64,000 nucleotides of DNA from Sinorhizobium medicae (GCF_007827695.1 NZ_VITA01000017.1:62001-126000), one strand, 5' to 3'. Shown: positions 1 through 9,687, counted from the stretch's first letter. Translations and numbers: made by a program. The notes: generated by a model not told the origin, from the sequence alone.

Positions 1-1
1 T

Positions 2-229
2 TTAAACGGTTCGCTCGCCTCGACGGCGATCCAAACCCTGATCTGTGCCGTCCTCATGCAGGTAGGTTATTTTGCCGCCATCCTTTTCCTGGTATGGAAG
101 GAAGCGCGCGAGCGCCGCAGGGTTTCCTTGCAGAAGCCATTCGTGACGGCTGAGGCTGCCAATGACGAGAAGCAGTCCGGAAAAGTCCCGCTGCGCCGGC
201 TGAACCGGCCTCATCATTTCAATTCCTGA
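2..229 (+). CDS. exoX: ExoX-like exopolysaccharide repressor, C-terminal part
   Basis: This is an open frame of 75 residues that enters from the left edge, so its start is outside the window. It has one strongly hydrophobic segment (about residues 8-33, including LICAVLMQVGYFAAILFLVW) followed by a basic, charged tail ending RPHHFNS. ExoX is a small inner-membrane protein that lowers succinoglycan output, probably by acting on the first glycosyltransferase ExoY. The call rests on the single membrane helix, the size, and the position directly before exoU, which is where exoX lies in S. meliloti. I identify it from context and general features rather than from a diagnostic motif. Confidence 0.6.
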   Translation, partial: LNGSLASTAIQTLICAVLMQVGYFAAILFLVWKEARERRRVSLQKPFVTAEAANDEKQSGKVPLRRLNRPHHFNS

Positions 230-456
230 GAAGCTCCGCCCAAGCGTATAACTCCTTCGCACCTGCGAAAAAATTCGTTTCCCGACGCGTTTGCGACATG
301 ATCGCCGGGCATGGTCCCTTCAGCGTCGCGCCGCTGGCGTGGCTTGGATAGCTGTAGAACCTTGAATTGCTGCATGATTTCGTGCTGAGCAATCCGTTCT
401 CGACGAACATGCAAACGCCGGAATCGCGCCGGCGGATAACCCGCTGGAGGGCTCAC

Positions 457-1485
457 ATGACCGCAGCCGTGCCGACAAATGTCTGCATAATCATCGCCGC
501 GAAGAACGCCGCCGACACCATTGCCCGTGCGGTCTCCTCGGCGCTTGCCGAGCCGGAGGCGGCGGAAGTGGTCGTCATCGATGACGGCTCGACCGATGAC
601 AGTGCTGCGGTCGCGCGCGCTGCAGATGATGGCTCCGGCCGGCTGAACGTCGTTCGCTTCGAGGAAAATCGCGGCCCGGCGGCGGCACGTAATCATGCAA
701 TCGAGATTTCGAAGTCTCAGCTTCTTGGCGTGCTCGACGCGGATGATTTCCTCTTCCCCGGCCGGCTGCGCCAGTTGCTTTCGCAGGAGGGCTGGGACTT
801 CATCGCCGATAATATCGCCTTTATCGATGCCGCGCAGGCGGCAAACGCACAAGCCAGTATCGATCGCTTCGCCCCTGCTCCTCGGCTCATCGATCTTGTC
901 GGCTTCATCGAGGGAAACATTTCGCGCCGCGGCGTGCGGCGCGGAGAAATCGGATTCCTGAAGCCGTTGATGCGGCGCGCCTTCCTCGACCAGCATGGCC
1001 TGCGCTATAACGAGACTTTGCGCCTCGGCGAAGATTACGACCTCTACGCTCGCGCGCTGGCGAAGGGCGCACGCTACAAGATCATCCACAGCTGCGGCTA
1101 TGCCGCGGTCGTGCGCGGCGACTCGCTGAGCGGCAGTCATCGAACCATCGACTTGAAGCGTCTCTATGAGGCCGATCGTGCAATTCTCGCCGGAAACAAG
1201 CTGAGCAACGACGCCGAAGCAGCCCTACGCCGACACGAGCGACACATCCGGGACCGCTACGAACTGCGCCATTTTCTCGATCTCAAGAACCAGCGGGGCT
1301 TCGCTCGTGCAATCAGCTATGCCCTGACCCACCCAGCGGCTCTGCCGGCGATCCTGGGTGGCATCCTTGCGGATAAGACCGAGCGTTTTCGTCCGTCCCG
1401 CGCGCCGGCTCCCCTTGCCCTCGGCGGAACGGGCGATGTCCGCTATCTGCTCGAGGCCTTGGCCATGGATCAGCCTCAAAAATAG
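457..1485 (+). CDS. exoU: Succinoglycan glucosyltransferase ExoU (GT2)
   Basis: A 342-residue family 2 glycosyltransferase with an N-terminal GT-A fold: VVVIDDGSTDDS near residue 40 and the metal-binding LDADDF near residue 95. In succinoglycan assembly ExoU adds the sixth sugar, a beta-1,6-glucose, to the lipid-linked repeat unit on the cytoplasmic face of the inner membrane. The frame is open to 367, but the ATG at 457 is preferred because GGAGGG sits six bases before it. Its 3' end overlaps the convergent exoV by 10 bp (1476-1485). Identification is by GT2 motifs and by its place between exoX and exoV. Confidence 0.85.
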   Translation: MTAAVPTNVCIIIAAKNAADTIARAVSSALAEPEAAEVVVIDDGSTDDSAAVARAADDGSGRLNVVRFEENRGPAAARNHAIEISKSQLLGVLDADDFLFPGRLRQLLSQEGWDFIADNIAFIDAAQAANAQASIDRFAPAPRLIDLVGFIEGNISRRGVRRGEIGFLKPLMRRAFLDQHGLRYNETLRLGEDYDLYARALAKGARYKIIHSCGYAAVVRGDSLSGSHRTIDLKRLYEADRAILAGNKLSNDAEAALRRHERHIRDRYELRHFLDLKNQRGFARAISYALTHPAALPAILGGILADKTERFRPSRAPAPLALGGTGDVRYLLEALAMDQPQK

Positions 1486-2426
1486 TCCCGGCGGATGCCT
1501 TCGAGCACCACCTGGAAACGCTCCTTGCGCTCCGCCAGCGCGCTGTCCTTGCTTAATTGCGGCGTGGCACGGCTGGCATGCCACAGCGCCAGGGCCGAGG
1601 GGGCGGCGAGAACGCGCTTTGCTGCACCGCGCAAGGAACTGTGTCGGGGCGCTCGCTCCGCAACGACGACATCTCCGTCAATATTCCGTCGGTTGGGATC
1701 CTCCGGCCGCGGCTCCTTCGGCTCGAAATCCATTCCCCAGAAACGGGAGCCTTTGATCACCGCTTCCGCTCGCGTCGACACCGGCACCCGCCGCGGTCGA
1801 TAAGTGACGCCGAGGGTCTGCGCCCAATCGTTCCATTTGAAGCTGTTGATACTGTTCGATGTGCTGACCGCGGTCCAGGGAACGCGGAACGCGTCGGCCA
1901 GAATGGCGCCGTGCATGGACTCGGCGACGATCAGTTCCGATTGCGCGATCTTTCGAATGACGTCCTTCGCCTCCCCGCGCGGATCGATGTAGTTGAGCCC
2001 AACCACATCACAGATCGCAGGCCACAACCCGGCGATCGCAGATTCCCAGTGCGGCACGAAGCTTCGCTTGTATATCTTGCCTAGATCCTGAAATTCAGGG
2101 AGATCCGCAACCATTACGGCAGGATCGATGATGCCGAGCTCTGGCGCCACGCCGACTTTTGCAGCCGTTAACGGACCCCGGACCGACCGAATATCCCATT
2201 CCTGACGATCGCTCATATCCGGCAGCGTGCCGTAGCCGAATCCGCTGCCGATGACGAGCTTGTGCGTCCCCTCCGGAAGAAGGGCGCGATTCAAGACCGT
2301 GCCAACCCCGACGAGCAGCGTCTCGGGGTGAATCTCGCGAAAACCCGGCAACAGGAAGTCCCAGAGCCACAGGTTGAGGTCATCACCGAAATTTCCGTGC
2401 TGGGATTCCCAATAATACGGCTTCAT
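1476..2426 (-). CDS. exoV: Succinoglycan pyruvyltransferase ExoV
   Basis: A 316-residue protein of the polysaccharide pyruvyl transferase family. ExoV puts the ketal pyruvate on the terminal glucose of the succinoglycan octasaccharide using phosphoenolpyruvate. It opens with the family-typical region MKPYYWESQHGNFGDDLNLW, and has the ESMHGAILADAFRVPW region near residue 190. The start at 2426 follows a GGAG six bases upstream; the longer frame to 2468 has no such signal. It shares its 3' end with exoU and lies downstream of exoW on the minus strand, so exoW-exoV probably form one transcript. Confidence 0.9.
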   Translation of the reverse strand: MKPYYWESQHGNFGDDLNLWLWDFLLPGFREIHPETLLVGVGTVLNRALLPEGTHKLVIGSGFGYGTLPDMSDRQEWDIRSVRGPLTAAKVGVAPELGIIDPAVMVADLPEFQDLGKIYKRSFVPHWESAIAGLWPAICDVVGLNYIDPRGEAKDVIRKIAQSELIVAESMHGAILADAFRVPWTAVSTSNSINSFKWNDWAQTLGVTYRPRRVPVSTRAEAVIKGSRFWGMDFEPKEPRPEDPNRRNIDGDVVVAERAPRHSSLRGAAKRVLAAPSALALWHASRATPQLSKDSALAERKERFQVVLEGIRRDYF

Positions 2427-2537
2427 GACCGTCTCCGTTTGAAGTGTGTGGGGCGACACGACAGCCACCGGCGTCGAATGCCATCATTCGCTTTCCGGGT
2501 CTCGCCAGTGCTAACCCGGTCAGGTCGGAAGTGAGGT

Positions 2538-3497
2538 TCAGCGAGACAGCTTGCCGACGGCAAGTTCGGCGGCGCTGCCGAGCAATCGCGGGTCTCGCCA
2601 CAGCCAGCGGGCAAGAAGATCGAATTGCGGCAATTTCCTGCTCTTTATCCGGCGTGCCTGGCTCCAGAGCGCCTGCCGACGCGCCGTATGCTTGTAAGAG
2701 CGAATCGCCGCCATTGCCTTGGGCCTGTTCTGATATCGGCCTTCGAGCGTGTCGAGTGCGACCCATGTGTTGAACTGCTGCTTCAGGAACTGAGGCGAAT
2801 CGTTGTCGATCGAATGAAAGATGTTCAGTCCCTCGCCGCGGACTGCACCCGCCGCATCGCAAAGCACGACGCGCTTGGCTGCCAGTACGCAATCGCAGAA
2901 GAAGAGTACGTCTTCGGCCGCAAGCTTGAGCGCGGCTTCGAAACGGGCGGTTTCGAAAAGCTTGCGCCCTATGACCATGCAGGACATGTGGAGGAAGCTC
3001 CAATCCTTCAGCATGACGTCCTGAAGCTCGGGAAGTTCGACGACGAGCGGGTCTTCCGAAAGGCGCGTGACCATCTCGCTTTTTTCGAGGTCCGCGACCC
3101 CGAAATGATAATAGAAGGCGTCGCCACCGGTGATCGAAGCCCAATAGCAGTCGGCGTCGAAACGCGTCATGCTCTGATAGGCATTCAGGAGGTGATCCGG
3201 AGTCCAGACATCGTCGGAATCAAGGAAAGCGACGAACTCGCTGCCTGCAGGAACATTGTCGAGGCCGGTATTGCGCGCGCCACCCGGCCCAGCATTGGGC
3301 TGGCGGACGACCGTGATGCGCACTTCCTGCTCCGAAGTAAGCCCGACAAGCTCGTCCGCAACCGGATAGGGGGACTGATCGTCGATTATGAGAACGTGGA
3401 AATCCTCGAACGTCTGGGCAAAAACGGATGCCAGCGCCCGGCGGAGGATACCCGGCTCCTTTTGGTAGTACGGAATGACAACTGTCAGCTTCGCCAT
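2538..3497 (-). CDS. exoW: Succinoglycan glucosyltransferase ExoW (GT2)
   Basis: A 319-residue GT2 enzyme. The N terminus MAKLTVVIPYYQKEPGILRR begins the GT-A fold, LIIDDQSP follows near residue 37, and the DxD-type motif AFLDSDDVW lies near residue 95. ExoW adds the seventh sugar, a beta-1,3-glucose, to the lipid-linked succinoglycan intermediate. It is divergent from exoT, with 124 bp between them holding both promoters, and is followed on its own strand by exoV. The name comes from GT2 motifs plus conserved exoW-exoV order. Confidence 0.87.
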   Translation of the reverse strand: MAKLTVVIPYYQKEPGILRRALASVFAQTFEDFHVLIIDDQSPYPVADELVGLTSEQEVRITVVRQPNAGPGGARNTGLDNVPAGSEFVAFLDSDDVWTPDHLLNAYQSMTRFDADCYWASITGGDAFYYHFGVADLEKSEMVTRLSEDPLVVELPELQDVMLKDWSFLHMSCMVIGRKLFETARFEAALKLAAEDVLFFCDCVLAAKRVVLCDAAGAVRGEGLNIFHSIDNDSPQFLKQQFNTWVALDTLEGRYQNRPKAMAAIRSYKHTARRQALWSQARRIKSRKLPQFDLLARWLWRDPRLLGSAAELAVGKLSR

Positions 3498-3621
3498 CTT
3501 TTCGCCCCTGCGGCTTCTCTAAAAAGAGTCTGCGTGGTCTCCTCCCATCGGGTTGCGGCCGTATATCTAGAGTTTGTCCTTTGCATTTCCTCCCTCAAAG
3601 GACTTCACGGAATCTTCTTCA

Positions 3622-5106
3622 ATGACCCCAACCGTTAACGCAAAAACCGTAACGCGCAATGTCGGCTGGAGCGTTCTCTCCAAGACAGGGACATTCGGGC
3701 TTAAATTTGTCACGGTACCGATTCTGGCGCGCATTCTGTCCCCCGAGGAATTCGGCGCGGTCGCTGTGGCGCTCACGGTGGTGCAGTTTCTCGCGATGAT
3801 CGGCGGCGCCGGGCTCACCTCCGCGCTCGTCATCCAGCATGAAGAGGAAATGGAAACCGTACACTCGGTCTTCTGGGCAAACCTCGCGATCGCGCTCATG
3901 ATGGCGCTTGGATTGTTCGTTTTTGCCGAGCCGCTGGCCACGCTGCTCGGCGCGCCGGAGGCAAGTTACCTGCTCAAGATAATGAGCCTGCTGATCCCGC
4001 TGCAGCTCAGCGGAGACGTCGCCTATTCGCTGCTGGTCCGGCGGATGAATTTTCGCAAGGATGCCGTCTGGAGCATGATCTCGGAATCACTCGGCGCCGT
4101 GATTGCCGTCCTCCTCGCACTGCTTGGTTTTGGCATCTGGTCGCTGATCGCCCAGCTTTTCGTCTCGGCGCTGGTGCGCCTGTCCGGGCTCTACGCTGTT
4201 TCCCGATACGCTCCGCGCTTCGTCTTCTCCATGCAACGCGTTGTGGCACTGAGCCGCTTCAGTTTCGGGATGATGGGTTCCGAGATCGCGAATTTCATAA
4301 CCTTCCAATCACCGATGATCGTCATATCCCGTTATCTTGGGCTCTCCGACGCTGGCGCCTATTCGGCAGCAAACCGCTTCGCCAGTATCCCTAATCAGGT
4401 CGTACTCTCCGCCGTCATGGGCGTGCTGTTTCCCACCTTCGGCCAGATGATGCATGATCGCGAGCGGCGCTCGCAGGCGCTGATGCTCAGCACCCAGGTG
4501 ACGACCGTTCTGCTGGCCCCGATGATGTTCGGCCTTTGGGCGCTGGCCGAGCCGGCGATGCTCGTTCTTTTCGGAAGACAGTGGGCCTATGCCTGGCCCG
4601 TCCTCGGTCTTCTCGCGCTTTCAAAGGGCATTCTCACTCCCTGCAGTACATTCATCCCCTATCTGAAGGGTGTCGGAAAGGGAGCGGTCCTGTTCTGGTG
4701 GGCGCTGATTCGGGCGGCCGCGACGACGGGGGCGGTCGCCTACGGGGCAATCAACGGTTCGCTGATCGAGGCCATGATCTGGCTGTGCATCGTCAATACC
4801 GTTACGCTTGTCGGATATTCATGGGTGGTTTTTCGTGCCGACGATACACCCTTCCTCAAGGGGCTTTTCCTATCCAGCCGGCCGATGATCGCAGCGCTGC
4901 TGATGGCCCTTGTCGTTCGTTTCATGCTCGAGCGGTTCGGCGCCCACCTTCCAAACGCCGCTCTCCAGATGATCGCCGGGGCGGCCATCGGCGGCGCGAT
5001 TTATACGGTTCTGATCCTTCTGACGGAGCGATCCCTGTTGCGGAGGCTTTTGGACATGATGCGGGCACGCAAATCGAGAGCCGCACTGGCGGGAGCCGGC
5101 GAGTAG
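3622..5106 (+). CDS. exoT: Succinoglycan export flippase ExoT (Wzx-like)
   Basis: A 494-residue polytopic inner-membrane protein of the MOP/polysaccharide transporter family with about 12-14 hydrophobic segments. It begins MTPTVNAKTVTRNVGWSVLS, typical of the Wzx-type family. ExoT is proposed to move lipid-linked succinoglycan repeat units across the inner membrane, with ExoP and ExoQ handling polymerisation. An in-frame TTG at 3574 would add 16 residues; the ATG at 3622 is chosen because it gives the usual family N terminus, though its ribosome site is weak. It is divergent from exoW. Confidence 0.88.
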   Translation: MTPTVNAKTVTRNVGWSVLSKTGTFGLKFVTVPILARILSPEEFGAVAVALTVVQFLAMIGGAGLTSALVIQHEEEMETVHSVFWANLAIALMMALGLFVFAEPLATLLGAPEASYLLKIMSLLIPLQLSGDVAYSLLVRRMNFRKDAVWSMISESLGAVIAVLLALLGFGIWSLIAQLFVSALVRLSGLYAVSRYAPRFVFSMQRVVALSRFSFGMMGSEIANFITFQSPMIVISRYLGLSDAGAYSAANRFASIPNQVVLSAVMGVLFPTFGQMMHDRERRSQALMLSTQVTTVLLAPMMFGLWALAEPAMLVLFGRQWAYAWPVLGLLALSKGILTPCSTFIPYLKGVGKGAVLFWWALIRAAATTGAVAYGAINGSLIEAMIWLCIVNTVTLVGYSWVVFRADDTPFLKGLFLSSRPMIAALLMALVVRFMLERFGAHLPNAALQMIAGAAIGGAIYTVLILLTERSLLRRLLDMMRARKSRAALAGAGE

Positions 5107-5236
5107 CCGGACACGTCTGGCTTCGGAGGAGCACCGCCGGTCCGACCGGCCTTTTGTTGCTGCTACAAACGAGCCGCGGAACGGTTTGCCTCATGCCGCG
5201 TTTCCGCTCCAGTGGTAACAACACGGATTTTTCGAG

Positions 5237-5311
5237 ATGAAAGGTATTATTCTCTGGTTGATGGGCGTGCCCCTCATCGTCATTATCCTGCTCTACATGT
5301 TCGTTTTCTGA
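5237..5311 (+). CDS. Predicted 24-residue membrane microprotein
   Basis: A 24-residue frame, MKGIILWLMGVPLIVIILLY then MFVF, is almost wholly hydrophobic after a single lysine and would form one membrane helix. It follows exoT by 130 bp and has a weak ribosome site (CGAG). I believe very similar short hydrophobic peptides occur in other rhizobia, but that is memory and I cannot check it. Function is unknown; a role as a small partner of the Exo membrane machinery is only a guess from position. Confidence 0.45.
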   Translation: MKGIILWLMGVPLIVIILLYMFVF

Positions 5312-5725
5312 ATGCGCAGCTCCGCCAATCATCCGACTGGCGCCGAAGCAAGCCGATTTGCACGTGGCAGGGCTTTTCCCCATGCTTTTGACGGATGTGG
5401 ATGGCACCCATCTGGGCTAGCCTGTTCGGGTTGGCTGGGCTGGAAGGGGATGGGGCATGACCGCCACCATAAGCGCTAGATCATCTGCGGCAGATGCGTG
5501 CCCTGCGCGTTGCCAAAGTTCCGGAGCGCTTATTGTTGCGGCTTCCCAGCCGCTCGCCTTTCCGCGGCCGAAGGCGCTGGAACCGCGGATCCCATCATTG
5601 GCAAGCCCGGTCGGAGCCAATTTCGTTGAAATCGCGAGCGCGAGCGCTTCCAATTTAATTAATAAGGATGGTGTATAGACGATGTGAACCGAAGCCGAGT
5701 TGCTAGAGACCGCAGACGAGAGACG
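5312..5725. other. Intergenic stretch without a supported gene
   Basis: About 410 bp between two small membrane-protein genes. Short open frames occur on both strands but none has a credible start signal or recognisable protein. In S. meliloti the exoT-exoH interval holds exoI; I see no exoI-like protein here. Confidence 0.4.
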
Positions 5726-5983
5726 ATGATCTTAGAATTCTGGATCCTGTGCGCTATTGCTACTGCCGTTATCGCGGCGGTCAGAGGCGGTCATAGTCTG
5801 TTTTGGTTGCTTATCGGCTGCATCCTCGGGCCCATCGGAATTGTTGCAGCGATCTTCGTGCCTTCCCTGAAAGCGAAAGACCCGTCGGTTGCCGCAAAAC
5901 GGCAGGGTGAGGTCGATGAGCTGGCAAGGCCGCTGCGCGAAACCGACACAAAGGCGGTCTCGGTCAAGTCGAAAGATCATTAG
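5726..5983 (+). CDS. Small two-helix membrane protein
   Basis: An 85-residue protein starting MILEFWILCAIATAVIAAVR, with two hydrophobic segments (about residues 1-18 and 24-46) and a charged tail rich in Lys, Asp and Glu. The ATG at 5726 is preferred over the in-frame 5684 start because the latter adds only an arginine-rich leader. It lies between exoT and exoH, the interval that holds exoI in S. meliloti, but it is not nuclease-like. I do not recognise a function; the fold resembles generic small membrane proteins with a phospholipase-D-nuclease-N-terminal-like layout. Confidence 0.55.
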   Translation: MILEFWILCAIATAVIAAVRGGHSLFWLLIGCILGPIGIVAAIFVPSLKAKDPSVAAKRQGEVDELARPLRETDTKAVSVKSKDH

Positions 5984-6450
5984 AGCAGCCGGCCCGGGTT
6001 GCCCGCTTCCCGAGTCGGGAATTTGCTCTTCGGTCAGAGGAATCTCTTCACTGATCCCGGCGCCGCTGACCTCGCTCCGCTTGCCCCAACCTCGCCGCAT
6101 TTGGCGCCACGACTAATCCATTCGGAACCGGTGCCGAAAAATATTACGTACTGCCGGAAAGATTTCAGTCTCTGAAATTCAACTACCGGTTACCCCAAGT
6201 ATTTGCGGGAGACAGGTTCCGCAACATGCGGCGAAACCGGGATTTATCGCGCAGGCAGGCCCCCTCCGGAGCGCCGGCAATATTGCGGGCGCTCGCCATT
6301 TTGGTGCACTGCAGCATGATTCGGTTCAATTTTCTGCTGCAACGCCATATTTTTTCTAAGGGCGTGCCCTAGTTTCTCTTCTGCGGGCCGCGGTCTGCTC
6401 TGTTGAAACGGCTGCCGCAAGGCGCTGCCCGATAGGGAGTGACTGAAATC
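5984..6450. other. Intergenic region upstream of exoH
   Basis: A 467-bp gap with no convincing reading frame. It must contain the exoH-exoK promoter; I cannot point to a clear -35/-10 pair. Confidence 0.4.
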
Positions 6451-7569
6451 GTGAGTATGGACGCGAATGTCTCGGCGCGCATCAACCTGATGCGTATTCT
6501 GCTGATCTCCGGCATCGTATTCGTGCACGTCCCGTACAATCCGCAGTGGAGCCCATTTCTGGGCAACTACGGCATGCTGGACTGGATTCGCGTCTTCCTC
6601 GGCGAAAGCCTGTTCCGGATCGGTGTTCCCTGCCTGAGCGCGATCTCCGGCTATCTCCTGTTTCGGCGTGGCCTTGCCGGTTTCGACTATTGGAAGACAC
6701 TGAAGACCAAGGCGCGGACCGTTCTCCTGCCGTTCCTTATCTGGAGCGGCTCCTTTTTTGTGGTGGTCTATGCCATCCAATACCAGGGCGTCGGCTTCGG
6801 CTATCTGCCAGACACAATCAGTGCGACGCCGCGCCAGTGGCTGAGCATGGCCTTCGCGCTCGAGGCAACGCCCGTCAACCTGCCACTGTATTTCCTGCGC
6901 GACCTCATGCTCTGTGTCCTGCTTTCGCCCATTCTGGCGTTGCTGGTGAGCCGTTATCCGCGCGTGACGCTGCTTGCTCTGCTCGCCTATGCGATCCTGC
7001 CGCTGCCAAACGGGATTTTTCTCAAGAAGTCCATTTTGTTCGGCTTCTCGGCAGGCATCTATGCGAGCCTGCATGGCGTGAACATCAAAGCGCTTGATCG
7101 CTATGCCGGGCCGATCGCGGCCGGATTCCTGGCGATAGCCGTCGCGATCGCCGTCGGCCTCTATTACACCGGTCCGGATTTCCCGCTGTGGCTCGACATG
7201 GCGCTCCGCCTGACGTCGATTGCCGGTATCATCGGCTCCTGGGCAATTTCGCAACTGCTCGTTCGTACGCGCCTCGGCGGCAGGTTGGGGCGCGGAAGCG
7301 GGCTAAGCTTCTGGATCTTCTGCGGTCACTATCCGTTGCTCGTCCTGTTCTGGATGATCTGGAACCGCACCGGGCTCAGCTACTACCCACTCTTCTACTT
7401 CTCCGCGCCGCTCATCGCGATTGCGATCCTCGTCGCGTCTCACAATCTCGTACAGCGCCTGGCGCCGGACCTGCTTGCAGTGCTTACCGGCAGCCGGACG
7501 GGTGCGAAACGAATACCCGTGCCGGCGCCGCAAGGCGCGCAAGCTGGCTATTCGCCACAGCAAAGGTAA
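6451..7569 (+). CDS. exoH: Succinoglycan succinyltransferase ExoH (acyltransferase 3)
   Basis: A 372-residue inner-membrane O-acyltransferase of the acyltransferase-3 family with about ten hydrophobic segments. The motif ARINLMRILLISGIVFVHVP near the N terminus carries the family's conserved histidine. ExoH transfers succinate from succinyl-CoA to succinoglycan; in S. meliloti this is needed for symbiotically active low-molecular-weight polymer. AGGGAG at 6434-6439 could serve GTG 6451 or ATG 6457; the GTG is taken. exoK starts 5 bp after its stop, so the two are co-transcribed. Confidence 0.88.
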   Translation: MSMDANVSARINLMRILLISGIVFVHVPYNPQWSPFLGNYGMLDWIRVFLGESLFRIGVPCLSAISGYLLFRRGLAGFDYWKTLKTKARTVLLPFLIWSGSFFVVVYAIQYQGVGFGYLPDTISATPRQWLSMAFALEATPVNLPLYFLRDLMLCVLLSPILALLVSRYPRVTLLALLAYAILPLPNGIFLKKSILFGFSAGIYASLHGVNIKALDRYAGPIAAGFLAIAVAIAVGLYYTGPDFPLWLDMALRLTSIAGIIGSWAISQLLVRTRLGGRLGRGSGLSFWIFCGHYPLLVLFWMIWNRTGLSYYPLFYFSAPLIAIAILVASHNLVQRLAPDLLAVLTGSRTGAKRIPVPAPQGAQAGYSPQQR

Positions 7570-7574
7570 CAACC

Positions 7575-8384
7575 ATGACAAACGATCGCTATACACGCAT
7601 CGCCCGTCTCGCCTTCATCGCAACGCTTCCGTTCGTTGGGCTTGTCAGTGCCGCCGCGGCGCAGGAAGGCGCCAACGGCACCTCCTTCAAGGACGATTTC
7701 GACAGTCTCGATACGCGCATCTGGTACGTCTCGGACGGATGGAACAATGGCGGGCACCAGAATTGCACTTGGTCGAAGAAACAGGTGAAAACGGTCGATG
7801 GCATTCTGGAGCTGACCTTCCAGGAGAAGAAGGTAAAGGACCGCAATTTCGCCTGCGGGGAAGTCCAGACGCGCAAGCGCTTCGGCTACGGCACCTATGA
7901 GGCGAGAATAAAGGCGGCCGACGGCTCCGGGCTGAACTCCGCCTTCTTCACCTATATCGGCCCGGCCGACAAGAAGCCGCATGATGAAATCGATTTCGAG
8001 GTACTCGGAAAGAATACGGCGAAGGTCCAGATCAACCAGTATGTGTCGGCGACCGGCGGCAACGAATTCCTCGCCGATGTTCCGGGCGGCGCCAATCAGG
8101 GTTTCAACGATTACGCCTTCGTCTGGGAGAAGAACCGCATCCGCTACTACGTCAATGGCGAACTGGTTCACGAAGTAACCGATCCGGCGAAAATCCCGGT
8201 CAACGCCCAGAAAATCTTCTTCAGCCTCTGGGGGACAGACACGCTCACCGACTGGATGGGTACCTTCTCCTACAAGGAGCCGACGAAACTGCAGGTCGAT
8301 CGCGTCGCTTTCACGGCAGCCGGCGACAAATGTCACTTCGCCGAGTCGGTGGCTTGCCAGCTCGAGCGGGCAGCGTCCGAATAA
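7575..8384 (+). CDS. exoK: Endo-beta-1,3-1,4-glycanase ExoK (GH16)
   Basis: A 269-residue secreted glycoside hydrolase family 16 enzyme. Residues 1-30 form a signal peptide ending SAAAAQ. The GH16 active-site motif DEIDFEVLG lies near residues 136-144, containing the nucleophile and acid/base glutamates. ExoK cuts nascent succinoglycan to lower molecular weight, and its action depends on the succinylation made by ExoH, encoded just upstream. The start follows AAAGG. Length agrees with the S. meliloti enzyme. Confidence 0.92.
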   Translation: MTNDRYTRIARLAFIATLPFVGLVSAAAAQEGANGTSFKDDFDSLDTRIWYVSDGWNNGGHQNCTWSKKQVKTVDGILELTFQEKKVKDRNFACGEVQTRKRFGYGTYEARIKAADGSGLNSAFFTYIGPADKKPHDEIDFEVLGKNTAKVQINQYVSATGGNEFLADVPGGANQGFNDYAFVWEKNRIRYYVNGELVHEVTDPAKIPVNAQKIFFSLWGTDTLTDWMGTFSYKEPTKLQVDRVAFTAAGDKCHFAESVACQLERAASE

Positions 8385-8478
8385 ACGCTCGTCGCCAGGT
8401 AATTTATTCAAATTGTTGCAGTGCACAAAGAATTGAACTAAGCTCGGCCTCGGGCTGGGCAAGAAAACGGACGTTTTC

Positions 8479-9687
8479 ATGCTGCAGATACTCTATCTGG
8501 CACAGGATCTTGCCGATCCCGCAGTGCGCCGGAGAACCCTCACTCTCGTCACGGGCGGAGCACGCGTGGCGCTCGCCGGTTTCCGCCGCGGCGCCAATCC
8601 GCTCGCAGCCATCGACGGCGTCGAGCCCATCGAACTTGGGACCACCGCCGACGGCCGTTTCGGCCAGCGGATCGGTGCCGTCGTCCGCGCTTGCATGTCT
8701 CTGAAAAGCAGGCTCGCACACGTTCCCAAGCCCGACTTGATCATCGCGCGCAACCTGGAGATGCTTGCACTAGCAAGGAGGGCAGTCGCCGTTTTCGGCG
8801 GCACGGTTCCGATCGTTTACGAATGCCTGGACATTCATCGCCTAATGCTTCGCCAAGACATGGTCGGACGGACTTTGCGAGCGGCCGAAGGCCAGCTCGG
8901 CAAGGACGTTCGCTTGCTGATCACCAGCTCCCCGGCCTTCGTCGAGCACTATTTTCGCCCCATTTCCAGCATCGGCGCTCCGCCAATGCTGCTTGAAAAC
9001 AAGGTTCTTGAACTCGATGGCATCTCCGAACCTAAAGCCGCACCGCCGGTATGCCCTGCGCCCGGTGCGCCTTGGAAGATCGGCTGGTTCGGGGCGTTGC
9101 GCTGCCGGAGGTCACTCGCACTTCTGGCCGAGTTCTCGCGCAGGATGAACGGCCGCTTCGAGGTCGTTCTGCGCGGCCGGCCAGCCTACTCCGAGTTCGA
9201 GGATTTCGACGGCTTCGTTACGAACGAGCCCTTCATGCGTTTCGCAGGCGCCTATCGCAACCCAGAAGACCTCGCAGATATCTATGGCGAGGTCCATTTC
9301 ACCTGGGCGATCGACTTCTTCGAGGAAGGCCAGAATTCTGCCTGGCTGCTGCCGAACCGTCTCTATGAAGGCTGCCGCCACGGCCGAGTTCCCATCTCCA
9401 TGAAAGGGACGGAGACTGCTCGTTTCCTATCCGTGCGGGGCATCGGTCTCGTTCTTGAAGAAGCCGACGCCGACAGCCTCGACACAGTCCTCGGCTCGCT
9501 GTCTCCGCAGAGCTATGCCGACGCCACAGAACGCATCAACCGCTGCGATCCCGGATCCTGGATATTCAGCCGCGCCGATTGCGAAGCCCTGGTGCGGCAA
9601 CTGGCGGCGCTTACCGTGGAGACGCGGCAGCACGTTCCCATAGTCGCGACGGCGGGGGCCCGCCACAACGAAGGTGGTTTCTTATGA
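8479..9687 (+). CDS. exoL: Succinoglycan glucosyltransferase ExoL
   Basis: A 402-residue glycosyltransferase with GT-B-like layout; residues DLIIARNLEMLALAR (about 88-102) and the C-terminal WLLPNRLYEGCRHGRVPI region (about 292-309) look like donor-side elements. ExoL adds the third sugar, a beta-1,4-glucose, to the growing lipid-linked unit. Its stop overlaps the exoA start by four bases, placing it at the head of an exoL-A-M-O-N set. Named mainly by length and conserved position between exoK and exoA. Confidence 0.88.
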   Translation: MLQILYLAQDLADPAVRRRTLTLVTGGARVALAGFRRGANPLAAIDGVEPIELGTTADGRFGQRIGAVVRACMSLKSRLAHVPKPDLIIARNLEMLALARRAVAVFGGTVPIVYECLDIHRLMLRQDMVGRTLRAAEGQLGKDVRLLITSSPAFVEHYFRPISSIGAPPMLLENKVLELDGISEPKAAPPVCPAPGAPWKIGWFGALRCRRSLALLAEFSRRMNGRFEVVLRGRPAYSEFEDFDGFVTNEPFMRFAGAYRNPEDLADIYGEVHFTWAIDFFEEGQNSAWLLPNRLYEGCRHGRVPISMKGTETARFLSVRGIGLVLEEADADSLDTVLGSLSPQSYADATERINRCDPGSWIFSRADCEALVRQLAALTVETRQHVPIVATAGARHNEGGFL

